Source of the DNA: Rheinheimera sp.
GTDB taxonomy: Bacteria > Pseudomonadota > Gammaproteobacteria > Enterobacterales > Alteromonadaceae
DNA length: 64,000 nucleotides
Direction: 5' to 3'
Assembly: GCF_030690345.1 (NCBI RefSeq)
Contig: NZ_JAUYGV010000001.1
Coordinates: 682,001 to 746,000 of the forward strand
In this document: positions 47,680 to 58,177 of the stretch, one piece after another
Layout: every line of letters starts with the position of its first letter
Numbering within the stretch: the first letter of the stretch is position 1
Program-made: the position numbers and the translations under genes
The notes under the pieces: generated by a model
Database searches by the model: none
Told to the model about the DNA's origin: nothing
Seen by the model: the letters and a program-made list of their open reading frames with translations, nothing else

Positions 47680-49606
47680 TTTTGCTGTCCTGTTTAATCT
47701 GTTGTAAAAAGCTTACTGCCTCGTCCAACGAGCGGGTACGCCGCATCGGCGGTAAGCTGGTTAAGAATACTTCGCCATAGGGCTTGGTTACTAAACGATT
47801 ATCGCAAATCACCATCACGCCACGATCGGTAACATCACGAATTAAGCGCCCTACGCCCTGCTTTAAGGTGATCACCGCTTGTGGCAGCTGCACTTGTGCA
47901 AAGGGATCCAGCCCGCGCAGTGTGCAGTCTTCACTGCGCGCCTGCAACAGCGGCTCGTCCGGTGAGGCAAACGGCAGTTTATCAATAATTACGCAGCTTA
48001 GCGTATCGCCGCGTACATCTACGCCTTCCCAAAAACTGCCGGTGCCGAGCAGCACGGCGTTATCCAGTTTAACAAACTGCTCCAGCAGCAAACGCTTACC
48101 GCTGCTGCCCTGCACCAACACCGGTTGACGCACCAGATCCGGCAGCTGTTTCGCTACCAGTTGCAGCATACGGTGGCTGGTAAATAAAAAGAAGCAGCGA
48201 CCGTTATTGGCTTCTATCAAGCGCAGTGCAATTTGCAGTAACTGCCGTGCCATGCCCTGCTCGTGCGGCTCGCTCATATAGCGCGGCACACACAGCAATG
48301 CCTGTTCGGCATAGTTAAACGGGCTCTCCAGCAGCAGCGTTTTAGCGTTATTCAGCCCCATCTGCGCAGTGTAATGGCTAAAGCCGTTATTCACCGACAA
48401 GGTGGCCGAGGTAAATACCCAGCTGCGGTTATCAGCTGCCACAATGTCACGAAACTTGTCGGCAATACTCAGCGGTGTTAAATGCAGGCTAACGTGCAAC
48501 CGGGTGGTTTCATACCACAGGCTGACGCCGTTTTGCTGCATATCGGTCAATTTCAGCAAGCGCGCTTTACACAGCGCTAAGCGCTCAAAGGCATTATCAA
48601 TTAAATCGCTGCGGCCCAGGCTGCTTTTCATCACCAGATACAGCATATCTATGGCTTCGCTAACGCGGTTTAGCGCGGTTTGCATCTCTGGTTTTTGATA
48701 GGCTTCACGCCAATTGCCTTTAGTGGCATCGTTACCAAACTGCAGGCGCCAGTCTTTGATCAGCTGCGCCACTTTATCGGCGGTTTTCGCCAGTTGCGGG
48801 TGGTCACGCAGTTCGGTTTTACAGGCAACATCAATATCACGGCACAAGTCCAGCAATAAGCGGCTGGAGACATTTTCGCCAAAATAGTCACTGGCAATAT
48901 CCGGCAATTGGTGTGCTTCGTCAAAAATAATCACATCCATTTGCGGCAGCAGCTCGCCAAAGCCGGTGTCTTTCAGTGCTAAATCAGCAAAAAATAAGTG
49001 ATGGTTCACCACTACTAAATCAGCGGCCTGAGCTTTTTTACGTGCTTTTAATAAGTGGCAATCTTCGTACACCGGGCAGTCTTTACCCAGGCAGTTGTCG
49101 GTGGTGCTGGTAACATAAGGCAGGGCTTTGGAGTCTTCAGCTATATAGCTTAGCTCACCGATATCACCACTTTGGGTTTCGGCCGACCACTTTTTGATCA
49201 GGCTTAAATCCTGGATCAGCTGCTCATCCTGCATTGGCACATGGTTGTAGTGCTGCTCTAAGCGAAACAAACACAGATAATTACTACGCCCTTTAAGTAA
49301 CGCCAGTTGCAACGGGCTGGCCAGGGCTTTAACCACCTTGGGCAAATCGCGAAAATACAGCTGTTCCTGCAGGTTCTTGGTACCGGTAGATAGCACTACT
49401 TTTTTCCCGCTCAGCAGCGCCGGCACTAAATAAGCATAGGTTTTACCGGTACCGGTACCGGCTTCCACCACTAAGGCGCCCGGCGTTTCAATAACGTCAG
49501 CTACGGCTTGTGCCATTTGCAGCTGCGCCTCACGGGCGTTAAAACCGGCAATATGCACAGCTAAAGCACCGCCCGGCGCAAAGGCGCTGGCAACCTGCTT
49601 ACGCAT
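47672..49606 (-). CDS. yoaA: ATP-dependent DNA helicase YoaA (DinG family)
   Basis: 644 aa (E. coli YoaA 636). XPD/DinG-like superfamily 2 helicase. Walker A: VVEAGTGTGKTYAYLVPAL; Fe-S cysteines: CLFR..CLGKDCPVYEDC; DEAH box: IIFDEAHQLPDIASDY; C-terminal motifs: LLGTGSFWEGVDVRG and QGVGRLIRD. In E. coli it works with HolC in replication-fork repair. First gene of the yoaA-tsaB pair. The four cluster cysteines are present. Confidence 0.95.
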   Translation of the reverse strand: MRKQVASAFAPGGALAVHIAGFNAREAQLQMAQAVADVIETPGALVVEAGTGTGKTYAYLVPALLSGKKVVLSTGTKNLQEQLYFRDLPKVVKALASPLQLALLKGRSNYLCLFRLEQHYNHVPMQDEQLIQDLSLIKKWSAETQSGDIGELSYIAEDSKALPYVTSTTDNCLGKDCPVYEDCHLLKARKKAQAADLVVVNHHLFFADLALKDTGFGELLPQMDVIIFDEAHQLPDIASDYFGENVSSRLLLDLCRDIDVACKTELRDHPQLAKTADKVAQLIKDWRLQFGNDATKGNWREAYQKPEMQTALNRVSEAIDMLYLVMKSSLGRSDLIDNAFERLALCKARLLKLTDMQQNGVSLWYETTRLHVSLHLTPLSIADKFRDIVAADNRSWVFTSATLSVNNGFSHYTAQMGLNNAKTLLLESPFNYAEQALLCVPRYMSEPHEQGMARQLLQIALRLIEANNGRCFFLFTSHRMLQLVAKQLPDLVRQPVLVQGSSGKRLLLEQFVKLDNAVLLGTGSFWEGVDVRGDTLSCVIIDKLPFASPDEPLLQARSEDCTLRGLDPFAQVQLPQAVITLKQGVGRLIRDVTDRGVMVICDNRLVTKPYGEVFLTSLPPMRRTRSLDEAVSFLQQIKQDSKSD

Positions 49607-49697
49607 AACAACTCAGTTTGTAATAAAAGGGAGTAGGCAACACTAATACAACCGGCAGTAAAATAAGGCGGCTATTATGCCTTAATGGCGGGGAAAT

Positions 49698-49952
49698 TCA
49701 GACAAAAATATCCAGATGGCCGTCTTTATCAACATGCAAATCTTCGTCCGGCGTGGTGTATGGCGCCTCGGGGTACTCTTGCTGACGCCGGTCACGCTTA
49801 CGCGTCGGCCGGCTCAGAATAAGGTACTTCTGCTCATTGGGCTTAATCGGGCTTAAGCGCGCCTCCTTAAATACCGGCACTACCTGCTTAGGATCAGGCT
49901 CGACCGGCGTACCGGGTACGCGCTGGATAAAAGGCATAAAAGCGTCCATCAC
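49698..49952 (-). CDS. Small conserved-looking hypothetical protein
   Basis: 84 aa, hydrophilic and Pro-rich (RVPGTPVEPDPKQVVPVFKEARLSP, then RPTRKRDRRQQEYPEAPY). It ends in an acidic DEDLHVDKDGHLDIFV. No signal peptide or membrane helix. GCAGGAGACGG lies just before the ATG as ribosome site. No family recognised. It is alone between yoaA and the his leader, transcribed leftward. Confidence 0.6.
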   Translation of the reverse strand: MMDAFMPFIQRVPGTPVEPDPKQVVPVFKEARLSPIKPNEQKYLILSRPTRKRDRRQQEYPEAPYTTPDEDLHVDKDGHLDIFV

Positions 49953-50233
49953 CGTCTCCTGCAGGTAATTATCCTGTTATCGGCATGCAGAGATAAAACT
50001 TGAATTCAAGCACGCATTGACTATACAAGTTGACTGTTTTTTACACTTAAAATTCTGTTTAAGCCGTTATAATAAAAAAATAATTTTTAACCAAAAATCA
50101 GAATTAAATATTAATACTTTAAATATCAATAAATTAAACAAAAACAAGCAAGCAACATAGCGATAAAACTTTCTTGCACTTCGGCTGCACCACAGGTAAC
50201 TTGTATAGCAACTTAGCCAGCAAAAAAACGAAT

Positions 50234-50275
50234 ATGAATATTGTTACTGTACTGCACCATCATCATAGACACTAG
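50234..50275 (+). CDS. hisL: his operon leader peptide HisL
   Basis: ATG 50234, 13 codons: MNIVTVLHHHHRH, stop TAG. Five of the last seven sense codons are His, as in enteric HisL (seven His). Too short for automatic ORF calling. Ribosome stalling at these codons when histidyl-tRNA is scarce should allow transcription into hisG. Confidence 0.9.
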   Translation: MNIVTVLHHHHRH

Positions 50276-50359
50276 CCGTCCGATTATCCGGAGGGCTACA
50301 GTTTAGCGCTCCGGTGGTACAGTAACAAAAAACCCCGGGTGCGAACCCGGGGTTTTTGT
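50241..50359 (+). promoter_or_regulatory. his attenuator (long-range stem, hairpin and terminator)
   Basis: TTGTTACTGTAC inside hisL (50241-50252) pairs perfectly with GTACAGTAACAA (50317-50328). CCGGAG (50288-50293) pairs with CTCCGG (50309-50314). The terminator AACCCCGGGT/ACCCGGGGTT (50331-50340, 50345-50354) is followed by TTTTTG. The arrangement gives the alternative structures expected for attenuation. The antiterminator pairing itself I did not resolve. A candidate -10 TATAGC lies at 50204-50209. Confidence 0.85.
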
Positions 50360-50401
50360 TTATTCGCATTACACATTTTAAATATCGTCACGGAGACCAT
50401 T

Positions 50402-51310
50402 ATGAGTCCGGCAACAGAATCTAAACGCTTACGTATCGCCATGCAGAAATCCGGCCGCTTATCGGTCGACTCCCAGGCCCTGTTCACCAGCTGCGGCTTG
50501 AAAATTAACCTGCGCGAGCAACGGCTGATTGCCCATGTCGAGAATATGGATATCGATATCCTGCGGGTACGCGACGACGATATCCCGGGCCTGGTAATGG
50601 ACGGCGTCTGTGATTTGGGCATCGTTGGTGAAAACGTGCTGGAAGAAGAATCCTTGCAGCGCAAGCTGGATAACGACAGCTTTGATTACACCGTGCTAAA
50701 GCGGCTTGATTTTGGCGGCTGCCGCTTATCGATTGCCGTGCCGCAGGAAGAAAACTACACCGGTGTTACCTCTTTAGACGGCAAAACCATCGCTACTACT
50801 TATCCACGCCTGCTGGCGCGCTATTTAAAACAGCAAGGCGTCAATGCCCGTATTGTGAATTTAAAAGGTTCGGTAGAAGTAGCACCCCGCGCCGGGTTAG
50901 CCGATGCCATTTGCGATCTGGTGTCTACCGGCGCCACGCTGGAGGCCAACGGCTTAAAAGAAGTGGATGTGATTTACCGCAGCAAGGCGGTGCTGATCCA
51001 GCGTAAAAACCTTACCGACGAGCGCCAGCTCAAGTTGATTAATAAGCTGATGCCACGGATTAACGGCGTAATGCAGGCCAACGAAAGCAAATACATTATG
51101 CTGCACGCGCCGCGTGCCCGCCTGGACGAAGTGATTGCGCTGCTACCGGGCGCCGAAAACCCGACTATGCTGCCGCTGGCCGGTAACAGCGATATGGTGG
51201 CCATTCATGTGGTTAGCAGTGAAACGCTGTTTTGGGAAACCATGGAGCAATTAAAAGCATTGGGGGCCAGCTCAATTTTAGTGTTGCCCATTGAAAAAAT
51301 GATGGAGTAG
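50402..51310 (+). CDS. hisG: ATP phosphoribosyltransferase
   Basis: 302 aa from ATG 50402 ([20 protein letters not shown]); the longer frame to 50339 starts inside the attenuator. It catalyses the first, histidine-inhibited step. Motifs: [15 protein letters not shown] and [16 protein letters not shown], with a C-terminal regulatory domain ([19 protein letters not shown]) that makes this the long form needing no HisZ. First gene of the his operon, 2 nt before hisD. Control by the attenuator and by feedback. Confidence 0.97.
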   Translation: MSPATESKRLRIAMQKSGRLSVDSQALFTSCGLKINLREQRLIAHVENMDIDILRVRDDDIPGLVMDGVCDLGIVGENVLEEESLQRKLDNDSFDYTVLKRLDFGGCRLSIAVPQEENYTGVTSLDGKTIATTYPRLLARYLKQQGVNARIVNLKGSVEVAPRAGLADAICDLVSTGATLEANGLKEVDVIYRSKAVLIQRKNLTDERQLKLINKLMPRINGVMQANESKYIMLHAPRARLDEVIALLPGAENPTMLPLAGNSDMVAIHVVSSETLFWETMEQLKALGASSILVLPIEKMME

Positions 51311-51312
51311 CT

Positions 51313-52635
51313 ATGACCAGGGTCTTTAATTGGACGCAGTTATCCGCCACTGAGCAGCAAGCCGCACTGGCGCGGCCAGAGCTTGCCGACTCTGCCAGCT
51401 TAAGCGCCCAGGTGCGCACTATTATTGACAGGGTGCGCCAGCAAGGCGATGAGGCGCTGATTGCCTACAGCCAACAATTTGATGGTTTAAGTACCAATCC
51501 ACTGCGCTTAAACCCGGAAACAAAACTGGCGCAGCTGAATAAGTTACTGCCACAGCGTAAAGCCGCGATAGAGCTGGCGTATGACAATATCCGTAAATTC
51601 CACGCTGCGCAGTTGCCGCGTGATATAGAGGTGGAAACCAGTGTTGGCGTAGTTTGCCAGCTAAAAAGCCGCGCCATTGCAGCAGTGGGTTTGTATATTC
51701 CGGGCGGCAGTGCGCCGCTGCCCTCTACGGTATTAATGCTGGGCGTACCGGCGCAGTTAGCCGGTTGTGAGCGCGTTGTATTGGTCACACCACCGGGTAA
51801 ACCCGAAGCAGGCGATATCGCACCGGAAATTTTGTACGCCGCCGAATTGTGCGGCATTAGCGAGATTTACACCATCGGCGGTGCTCAGGCCATTGCCGCC
51901 CTGGCTTATGGCACTGCAAGCATTGCCAAAGTAGATAAAATTTTTGGCCCGGGCAACCGCTATGTGACCGAAGCCAAACAGCAGGTCAGCCAGGATGCCA
52001 AAGGCGCGATGATCGATATGCCGGCCGGGCCGTCTGAAGTGCTGGTGCTGGCCGATAACAGCGCCAACCCCGCCTTTGTTGCCGCCGATTTATTGTCGCA
52101 AGCCGAGCATGGCCCGGACTCGCAGGTAATTTTAGTCAGTGACAGCGCAGCGCTAATTGATGCGGTGCAAGCTGAAGTAGCCAGCCAACTGGCACAGTTA
52201 CCGCGGAAAGACATTGCCGCCGCCGCGCTTAGCCACAGCCGCTATATTTTAACGGCTGATCTTGCGCAGGCGGTGGCGGTAACCAACGCCTATGCGCCGG
52301 AACATTTAATAGTGCAAACCGCTTGTGATGACGAGCTGGTTGATAAATTCACCAGCGCCGCCAGTATCTTTGTTGGTAAGTGGACGCCGGAGTCGGCCGG
52401 TGATTACGCCAGCGGCACCAACCATGTGTTACCGACATACGGCTACAGCAAAACCGTGTCGAGTTTGTCGTTAAGCGACTTTTACCGGCGTTACACAGTG
52501 CAAAAATTGTCCGCTGACGGCATACGCCATATCGGCCCGGCCATTGAAGTGCTGGCCGCCGCAGAAGGCCTGCAGGCGCATGCCAACGCCGTAACCTTAC
52601 GTTTAGCGGCCCTGACAGATCAAGCAAAGGAATAA
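51313..52635 (+). CDS. hisD: Histidinol dehydrogenase
   Basis: 440 aa. The last enzyme of the pathway, oxidising histidinol twice with NAD. LKSRAIAAVGLYIPGGSAPLPSTVLM, YTIGGAQAIAALAYGTASI, DMPAGPSEVLVLAD and EHLIVQTACDDEL are family signatures; the zinc ligands lie in the SQAEHGPDSQ and CTxG-type regions (NHVLPTYG). hisG lies 2 nt upstream and hisC 3 nt downstream. Intact and of normal size. Confidence 0.97.
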   Translation: MTRVFNWTQLSATEQQAALARPELADSASLSAQVRTIIDRVRQQGDEALIAYSQQFDGLSTNPLRLNPETKLAQLNKLLPQRKAAIELAYDNIRKFHAAQLPRDIEVETSVGVVCQLKSRAIAAVGLYIPGGSAPLPSTVLMLGVPAQLAGCERVVLVTPPGKPEAGDIAPEILYAAELCGISEIYTIGGAQAIAALAYGTASIAKVDKIFGPGNRYVTEAKQQVSQDAKGAMIDMPAGPSEVLVLADNSANPAFVAADLLSQAEHGPDSQVILVSDSAALIDAVQAEVASQLAQLPRKDIAAAALSHSRYILTADLAQAVAVTNAYAPEHLIVQTACDDELVDKFTSAASIFVGKWTPESAGDYASGTNHVLPTYGYSKTVSSLSLSDFYRRYTVQKLSADGIRHIGPAIEVLAAAEGLQAHANAVTLRLAALTDQAKE

Positions 52636-52638
52636 ACC

Positions 52639-53754
52639 ATGAGTAACAGTATTAATGCTCTGGCCCGTGATGCGGTAAAAGCCATAGTACCTTATGCCTC
52701 TGCCCGCAGTAGTATGAGCGGCGGCGCCATCTGGCTTAATGCCAATGAAAACGCGCTGGCGCCGGAATATCAGCTTAGCGGCAGCTTTAACCGCTACCCG
52801 TCATGCCAACCCAAAGCGGTGATTGACAGCTATGCCGCTTATGCCGGTGTGGCAGCAGAGCAGGTATTGGTTAGCCGCGGTGCCGATGAGGGCATAGAGC
52901 TTTTGATCCGCAGCTTTTGCGAGCCGAAACAAGACAGCATCAGCATCTGCCCGCCCACCTACGGCATGTATGCCATCAGTGCGCAGAGCAACCAGGTGCC
53001 GGTAAATATAGTGCCGCTCACCGCTGATTTTGAGCTGGATTTAGCCGCGCTGTTTTCTACCACCCCCAAACTGGTGTTTATTTGCAGCCCGAATAACCCC
53101 ACCGGCGATTTGATCCCGCGTGAGCAAATTATTGCCGTACTGGAGCATTACAAAGACAGCGCCTTAGTAGTGCTGGATGAAGCCTATATTGAATTTGCAC
53201 CGCAGGCATCTGTGGTTGATTTACTGCCACAGTATCCTAATTTGGTAATACTGCGCACCCTGTCTAAAGCCTTTGCGTTGGCGGGGCTGCGTTGTGGTTT
53301 TACGCTGGCCGCGCCGGATATTATTAATGCGTTAAAACAAATGATCGCCCCCTACCCGCTGGCCGAGCCGGTGGCGCAAATTGCCGCCCAAGCGTTAACT
53401 CCGGAGTGTGTCGCGCTAATGCAAAATACAGTAACAACGATAAACACCTTACGGGGCGAGTTTATCGCTTATGCCAGGCAGCGCAGCGGTATTAATAAAG
53501 TGTGGCCCAGCAATGCTAACTATGTATTGCTGCAAGTCGACGATGCGGCTGCCTGCGTCGCAGCACTGGCGCAGCAAGGCATTTTAATTCGTAACCAATC
53601 CAGTCAGTTGGGCTTGTCACAAGTGGTACGGGTGTCTATCGGCAGCCCGGCAGAAATGCAGGCGCTATACAGCGTAATGGACAACTATTTTGATGCGCCA
53701 ACAACCCTGCAACAAGCAGCATTACAGCAAACAGCACAGAGAGAACGCGCATGA
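52639..53754 (+). CDS. hisC: Histidinol-phosphate aminotransferase
   Basis: 371 aa, fold-type I PLP enzyme. [11 protein letters not shown] at the N-terminus, [24 protein letters not shown] (Asp/Tyr) and the PLP lysine in [17 protein letters not shown]. It is specific for imidazole-acetol phosphate by position. The stop overlaps hisB by 4 nt (ATGA). The C-terminal tail is glutamine-rich ([16 protein letters not shown]). Confidence 0.97.
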   Translation: MSNSINALARDAVKAIVPYASARSSMSGGAIWLNANENALAPEYQLSGSFNRYPSCQPKAVIDSYAAYAGVAAEQVLVSRGADEGIELLIRSFCEPKQDSISICPPTYGMYAISAQSNQVPVNIVPLTADFELDLAALFSTTPKLVFICSPNNPTGDLIPREQIIAVLEHYKDSALVVLDEAYIEFAPQASVVDLLPQYPNLVILRTLSKAFALAGLRCGFTLAAPDIINALKQMIAPYPLAEPVAQIAAQALTPECVALMQNTVTTINTLRGEFIAYARQRSGINKVWPSNANYVLLQVDDAAACVAALAQQGILIRNQSSQLGLSQVVRVSIGSPAEMQALYSVMDNYFDAPTTLQQAALQQTAQRERA

Positions 53755-54821
53755 GTGGCCAACCTATTTTATTTATTGACCGTGACGGCACCATGGTAGA
53801 AGAGCCTTTGATAGACAAGCAGCTCGATAGCCTGGAAAAACTGGCGTACGAGCCTGGTTTAGTGCCGGCGTTATTAAAACTGCAAGCCGCCGGTTACCGT
53901 TTGGTAATGGTGACTAATCAGGATGGCTTGGGTACTGACAGCTTCCCGCGTGAAACCTTTGATGCGCCGCACGACAAAATGATGCAGCTGCTAACCTCAC
54001 AGGGCATTAACTTTGACGACGTATTGATTTGCCCGCACTTTGAACGTGACAACTGCAGCTGCCGCAAACCAAAGCTGGGGCTGGTAAAAGACTACCTGCA
54101 GCAAGGCAAAATCGATTTTACTAATTCTTATGTGATTGGTGACAGGTTAACCGATGTGCAGCTGGCAGAAAATATGGGCCTGCCGTCGTTTCATTACAAC
54201 CGCGATAATCTGGGCTGGAACGAAATTACCAAACGCCTGTTAAGCCGTGGCCGCAAAGCCACAGTGCGCCGTACCACGCGCGAAACTGATATCGAGATTT
54301 CGGTCGATCTGGACAGCAGCGGCAATAACTTTTTCGGCACCGGTGTCGGCTTTTTTGACCATATGCTGGAGCAAATTGCCACCCACGGCGGTTTTTCACT
54401 GCAGGTAAAAGTAGCGGGCGATTACCACATTGACGATCACCACAGTGTAGAAGACACCGCGCTGGCACTGGGCCAGGCATTAAAGCAGGCGCTGGGCAAT
54501 AAGCGGGGTATTAACCGCTTTGGCTTTGTGCTGCCAATGGATGAATGCCGCGCCGAATGCGTGCTGGATTTATCCGGCCGGCCGCTGTTTGTGTTTAACG
54601 GTGAGCTGGGTGAAGGTGCCGTTGGCGGCTTAACACTGGAGATGGTGCCGCACTTTTTCCGCTCACTAAGTGATGCCATGTTAATGACGCTGCACTTAAG
54701 CATTACCGAAGGTAATAAGCACCACAAGGTAGAAGGATTGTTTAAAGCCTTTGGCCGCGCGCTGCGCCAAGCCATTACCGTATCCGGCGAGGCGTTACCC
54801 AGCTCAAAAGGAGTGCTTTAA
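53751..54821 (+). CDS. hisB: Bifunctional histidinol-phosphatase/imidazoleglycerol-phosphate dehydratase
   Basis: 356 aa. The N-terminal HAD phosphatase (about 1-165) has [12 protein letters not shown] with the two catalytic Asp, VTNQDGLGT, and a zinc site [15 protein letters not shown]. The C-terminal dehydratase (about 170-356) has [18 protein letters not shown] and [17 protein letters not shown], the metal ligands. The fused form is that of enteric-type gammaproteobacteria. It overlaps hisC by 4 nt and hisH by 1 nt. Confidence 0.97.
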   Translation: MSGQPILFIDRDGTMVEEPLIDKQLDSLEKLAYEPGLVPALLKLQAAGYRLVMVTNQDGLGTDSFPRETFDAPHDKMMQLLTSQGINFDDVLICPHFERDNCSCRKPKLGLVKDYLQQGKIDFTNSYVIGDRLTDVQLAENMGLPSFHYNRDNLGWNEITKRLLSRGRKATVRRTTRETDIEISVDLDSSGNNFFGTGVGFFDHMLEQIATHGGFSLQVKVAGDYHIDDHHSVEDTALALGQALKQALGNKRGINRFGFVLPMDECRAECVLDLSGRPLFVFNGELGEGAVGGLTLEMVPHFFRSLSDAMLMTLHLSITEGNKHHKVEGLFKAFGRALRQAITVSGEALPSSKGVL

Positions 54822-55414
54822 TGCAACTGGTGATTGTCGATACCGGCTGCGCCAATATCAGCTCGGTGTATTTTGCCTTTAAACGCCTGGGTGTAGATGC
54901 CACGATCAGCCGTGATGCCAGGCTGATTAAAGCCGCCGATAAAGTACTGCTGCCAGGCGTGGGCACCGCACACAACGCCATGGCCAAGCTGCAACAGGCA
55001 GAGTTGATTGACACCCTGCAAAGCCTGCAACAACCGCTACTGGGTATTTGTTTGGGTATGCAACTGCTTACCCGCCATAGTATGGAAGGCGATGTAGCGT
55101 GTTTAAACCTTATCCCGGGCGAAGTGCTGCCGATGCAAAGCGCAGGTTTGCGCTTACCGCATATGGGTTGGAATACCCTGCACGGCTTAAGCACGCACCC
55201 GCTGATGCGCGGTTTTTCTGTCACAGACTATGTGTATTTTGTCCACAGCTTTGCCGTGGCCCCCAGCCAATACAGCCTTGCGCTATGCCACTACGGCAGC
55301 GATTTTGCAGCGGTGATCGGCAAGGATAATGTGGTAGGCGCACAATTTCACCCCGAGCGCTCAGGCAAAACCGGTGCGCGTTTGTTACAGAACTTTCTGG
55401 AGTGGCAATTATGA
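54821..55414 (+). CDS. hisH: Imidazole glycerol phosphate synthase subunit HisH
   Basis: 197 aa, class I glutamine amidotransferase. Nucleophile Cys in [15 protein letters not shown], oxyanion region [11 protein letters not shown], and the His-Glu pair in [12 protein letters not shown]. It supplies ammonia to HisF. Its TGA overlaps the hisA ATG (ATGA), so the genes are coupled. Confidence 0.96.
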   Translation: MQLVIVDTGCANISSVYFAFKRLGVDATISRDARLIKAADKVLLPGVGTAHNAMAKLQQAELIDTLQSLQQPLLGICLGMQLLTRHSMEGDVACLNLIPGEVLPMQSAGLRLPHMGWNTLHGLSTHPLMRGFSVTDYVYFVHSFAVAPSQYSLALCHYGSDFAAVIGKDNVVGAQFHPERSGKTGARLLQNFLEWQL

Positions 55415-56148
55415 TTATTCCGGCAATAGACCTGATTGACGGTACTGTGGTGCGGCTGTATCAGGGCCGCTATGACAATACCACGCAGTACGAATTCAGC
55501 CCGCTTGGCCTGCGTAACGCTTATGCCAATGCCGGCGCAGACTGGCTGCATATTGTTGATTTATCCGGCGCTAAAGATGCCACTAAACGTCAGCTGAAAT
55601 TACTGACTGAGCTGATGACCGCCGCTCCGCTGCATATTCAGGTTGGCGGCGGTGTGCGCAGCGAGCAGGACCTGATTGACTTACTCGACGCCGGTGCCGG
55701 TCGTGTTGTGATCGGCAGTTTAGCCATTCGGCAAAGCGAGCTGGTACAAGGCTGGGTGCGCAAATACGGCGGCGAGCAAATTGTACTGGCGCTGGACGTG
55801 GCCATTAACGATAAAGGCGAGAAAACACTGCCTTCGCACGGCTGGATTGAGCAATCTAACATTACACTGGAGCAAGTGCTGGACGGTTATATTGCCGCCG
55901 GTGCTAAACATGTGCTGTGCACAGATATCAGCAAAGACGGCACCTTAACCGGCTCTAACGTGAAGCTGTATAAAGAGTTAGCCGCTAATTACCCGCAAAT
56001 TCAGTGGCAGGCCTCCGGTGGCATTGGCAAGCTGGATGATATCCGCGCCTTAATTGGCAGCGGCGTGGCCGGGGTTATTTTGGGCCGCTCCTTACTGGAA
56101 GGTAAATTTACGCTTGAGGAGGCCATAGCATGCTGGCAAAACGGTTAA
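55411..56148 (+). CDS. hisA: Phosphoribosylformimino-5-aminoimidazole carboxamide ribotide isomerase HisA
   Basis: 245 aa from ATG 55411 ([19 protein letters not shown]); the in-frame GTG at 55402 gives a non-family N-terminus. A TIM-barrel isomerase. Asp8 and a second catalytic Asp ([11 protein letters not shown]) are present, with the phosphate-binding VGGGVRS and SGGIGKLDD. It overlaps hisH by 4 nt and hisF by 19 nt. Confidence 0.97.
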   Translation: MIIPAIDLIDGTVVRLYQGRYDNTTQYEFSPLGLRNAYANAGADWLHIVDLSGAKDATKRQLKLLTELMTAAPLHIQVGGGVRSEQDLIDLLDAGAGRVVIGSLAIRQSELVQGWVRKYGGEQIVLALDVAINDKGEKTLPSHGWIEQSNITLEQVLDGYIAAGAKHVLCTDISKDGTLTGSNVKLYKELAANYPQIQWQASGGIGKLDDIRALIGSGVAGVILGRSLLEGKFTLEEAIACWQNG

Positions 56149-56903
56149 TTCCCTGTCTGGATGTACGCGATGGCAAAGTGGTTAAAGGCGTGCAATTTCG
56201 CAACCATGAAATTATCGGCGATATAGTGCCACTGGCGCAGCGTTATGCCGAGGCTGGTGCTGACGAGTTGGTGTTTTACGACATCACAGCCTCGAGCGAT
56301 GGCCGCGTGGTTGATAAAAGCTGGGTGCGCCGTATTGCTGAGGTTATCGACATTCCGTTTTGTGTCGCCGGTGGTATAAAAACTGTGGCTGACGCCGCTA
56401 AGATATTAGAAATGGGCGCGGATAAAATTTCGGTGAATAGCCCCGCCCTGGCACGGCCAGAGCTGATCAACGAGCTGAACCACAATTTTGGCCAGCAATG
56501 TGTGGTGGTGGGTATAGACAGCTTTTTTGATGTCGCCTCGGGCCAGTATCAGGTATACCAGTTTACCGGTGATGAAAGCCGCACCCAAAAAACCCGCTGG
56601 CTTAGCCGTGATTGGGTAGCAGAGGTACTAAGCCGCGGTGCCGGCGAGATAGTGCTTAACTGCATGAATCAGGACGGTGTACGCCAGGGGTATGATATCG
56701 CCCAATTAAGAAGCATCCGCGATATTTGCACAGTGCCGTTAATTGCCAGTGGTGGCGCCGGTACTATGCAGCATTTTACCGAGGTGTTTGAAAAAGCTGA
56801 CGTTGATGGCGCCCTGGCTGCCAGTGTGTTTCATAAAGGTATTATTGAGATAGCGGCGTTAAAAGCAAAGCTGATTGCCGATGGCATCAGCATCAGGCCT
56901 TAG
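56130..56903 (+). CDS. hisF: Imidazole glycerol phosphate synthase subunit HisF
   Basis: 257 aa TIM barrel paralogous to His[23 protein letters not shown] holds the catalytic Asp11, and VGIDSFFDV and [17 protein letters not shown] hold the second active-site Asp (NQDG). [10 protein letters not shown] is a phosphate loop. It cyclises PRFAR with ammonia from HisH. The start overlaps hisA by 19 nt, and hisI starts 9 nt after its stop. Confidence 0.97.
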   Translation: MLAKRLIPCLDVRDGKVVKGVQFRNHEIIGDIVPLAQRYAEAGADELVFYDITASSDGRVVDKSWVRRIAEVIDIPFCVAGGIKTVADAAKILEMGADKISVNSPALARPELINELNHNFGQQCVVVGIDSFFDVASGQYQVYQFTGDESRTQKTRWLSRDWVAEVLSRGAGEIVLNCMNQDGVRQGYDIAQLRSIRDICTVPLIASGGAGTMQHFTEVFEKADVDGALAASVFHKGIIEIAALKAKLIADGISIRP

Positions 56904-56912
56904 AGAAAGTAT

Positions 56913-57527
56913 ATGAATAACGATAAAATTAAAACGTTAAGCTGGCCCGATAACCAGTTATTACCGGCAATAGTGCAGCACGCTATTTCCGGCAAAGTGC
57001 TGATGCAAGGCTATATGAACCCAGAAGCGCTTGAACACACACTGCAAAGCGGCAATGTCACGTTTTACAGCCGCAGCAAACAGCGGCTGTGGACCAAAGG
57101 CGAAAACTCGGGCAATACACTGAAATTGGTTAGTGTCGACAGCGACTGCGATGCCGACAGCATTTTAGTGCTGGCACTGCCACAAGGCCCTACCTGCCAT
57201 GTCGGCACCGAAACCTGCTGGCATGACAACAGCGCTAACAGCCCGCAACTGGCGTTTTTATATGACTTAGAGCAAGTGATTAAAAGCCGCCAAGGCGCCG
57301 ATCCGGCCAGTAGCTATACTGCCAGCTTATTTGCCAAAGGCGTAAAACGCATTGCGCAAAAAGTCGGTGAAGAAGGTGTTGAATCGGCCCTTGCCGCTAT
57401 GGCTGGCGATAAGGAAGAGCTGGCCAATGAAGCCGCGGACCTGATTTTTCACTTGCTGGTACTGCTACGCAGCCAACAGCTGGAACTGAACGACGTAATT
57501 AAGGTACTGCAACAGCGGCATCAATAA
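56913..57527 (+). CDS. hisI: Bifunctional phosphoribosyl-AMP cyclohydrolase/phosphoribosyl-ATP pyrophosphatase
   Basis: 204 aa. The cyclohydrolase domain (1-~115) has [11 protein letters not shown] and the metal site [11 protein letters not shown] plus [12 protein letters not shown]. The pyrophosphatase domain (~120-204) has [20 protein letters not shown] and [14 protein letters not shown] with the acidic ligands. It is the fused HisIE of enteric-type operons and the last gene. A GC-containing hairpin (57548-57574) follows. Confidence 0.97.
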   Translation: MNNDKIKTLSWPDNQLLPAIVQHAISGKVLMQGYMNPEALEHTLQSGNVTFYSRSKQRLWTKGENSGNTLKLVSVDSDCDADSILVLALPQGPTCHVGTETCWHDNSANSPQLAFLYDLEQVIKSRQGADPASSYTASLFAKGVKRIAQKVGEEGVESALAAMAGDKEELANEAADLIFHLLVLLRSQQLELNDVIKVLQQRHQ

Positions 57528-57547
57528 CCCCCCTCCTTTTTGAAACT

Positions 57548-57574
57548 GAACAGCTTTCCACCCGGGAAGCTGTT
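57548..57574 (+). terminator. Hairpin after hisI, possible terminator
   Basis: GAACAGCTTTCC (57548-57559) pairs with GGAAGCTGTTC (57564-57574), with a short loop. It lies about 20 nt after the hisI stop, but no T run follows, so termination strength is doubtful. Confidence 0.45.
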
Positions 57575-57670
57575 CATGGTTCGCCCATCGCAGACTCCTT
57601 AATAAAGTGTTCCAGCGGCTCAATAAGAACCGCATCTGTTAACATTTGACTACTTATTAAGGATATTCTC

Positions 57671-58126
57671 ATGATTATAATCGTCTGCACTGATGACCAA
57701 AAGCTGGTAGATATTGCTCAGATTTCGTCCAGCAATAATCCACAGATTTTTGGTAACACTTATAGAATTTTCAATCAAATCCCGCGGCTTTTACCGGGAG
57801 AAAATCTTTTCGTTATCGCACATGGCGCATACAATGGTGATGACAACAACCCGGTAATAGGGGACAGAAAAAATGACTTTTATGTTAATGCAGTAGATTT
57901 CTTTGACAATATTAAAAGTATTTTCCCTAATGGATACACGGGCAGCGTCTATATTGATGCGTGTGAATCGGCTGACCACACCGAAGAAACTATGAGTTTT
58001 GCTGAAGTTTTTCTGACTCAAATACAAGTTTATCACGGGCAAACCCGCGTATTTGGCAGGAAAGGTAAAAATAGCGGTCTGATCCCACTGCCAGCAGATC
58101 TCAGCTGGGGTCAGGCAACGTTGTAA
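57671..58126 (+). CDS. Small caspase-like (clan CD) cysteine peptidase-like protein
   Basis: 151 aa. ENLFVIAHGAYNGDDNN gives His51 followed by Gly at the end of a hydrophobic strand, and TGSVYIDACESADHTEE gives Cys98 at the end of another. This His-Gly...Asp-Ala-Cys-Glu-Ser layout is that of clan CD peptidases (caspase, CHAT, C80 type). The gene is far shorter than most, so it is a minimal catalytic unit or a decoy; there is no other domain. AAGGATA lies before ATG 57671, and a strong terminator follows (58151-58177). It is the first gene of the island after hisI, transcribed alone. The call is inference from motifs; specificity is unknown. Confidence 0.6.
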   Translation: MIIIVCTDDQKLVDIAQISSSNNPQIFGNTYRIFNQIPRLLPGENLFVIAHGAYNGDDNNPVIGDRKNDFYVNAVDFFDNIKSIFPNGYTGSVYIDACESADHTEETMSFAEVFLTQIQVYHGQTRVFGRKGKNSGLIPLPADLSWGQATL

Positions 58127-58150
58127 AGTATCAAAGAACCATCGTTGAAG

Positions 58151-58177
58151 CGGTGCCAAATTTGGCACCGTTTTTTT
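58151..58177 (+). terminator. Terminator after the caspase-like gene
   Basis: CGGTGCC (58151-58157) and GGCACCG (58164-58170) with AAATTT between (also self-complementary), followed by seven T. Confidence 0.85.
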
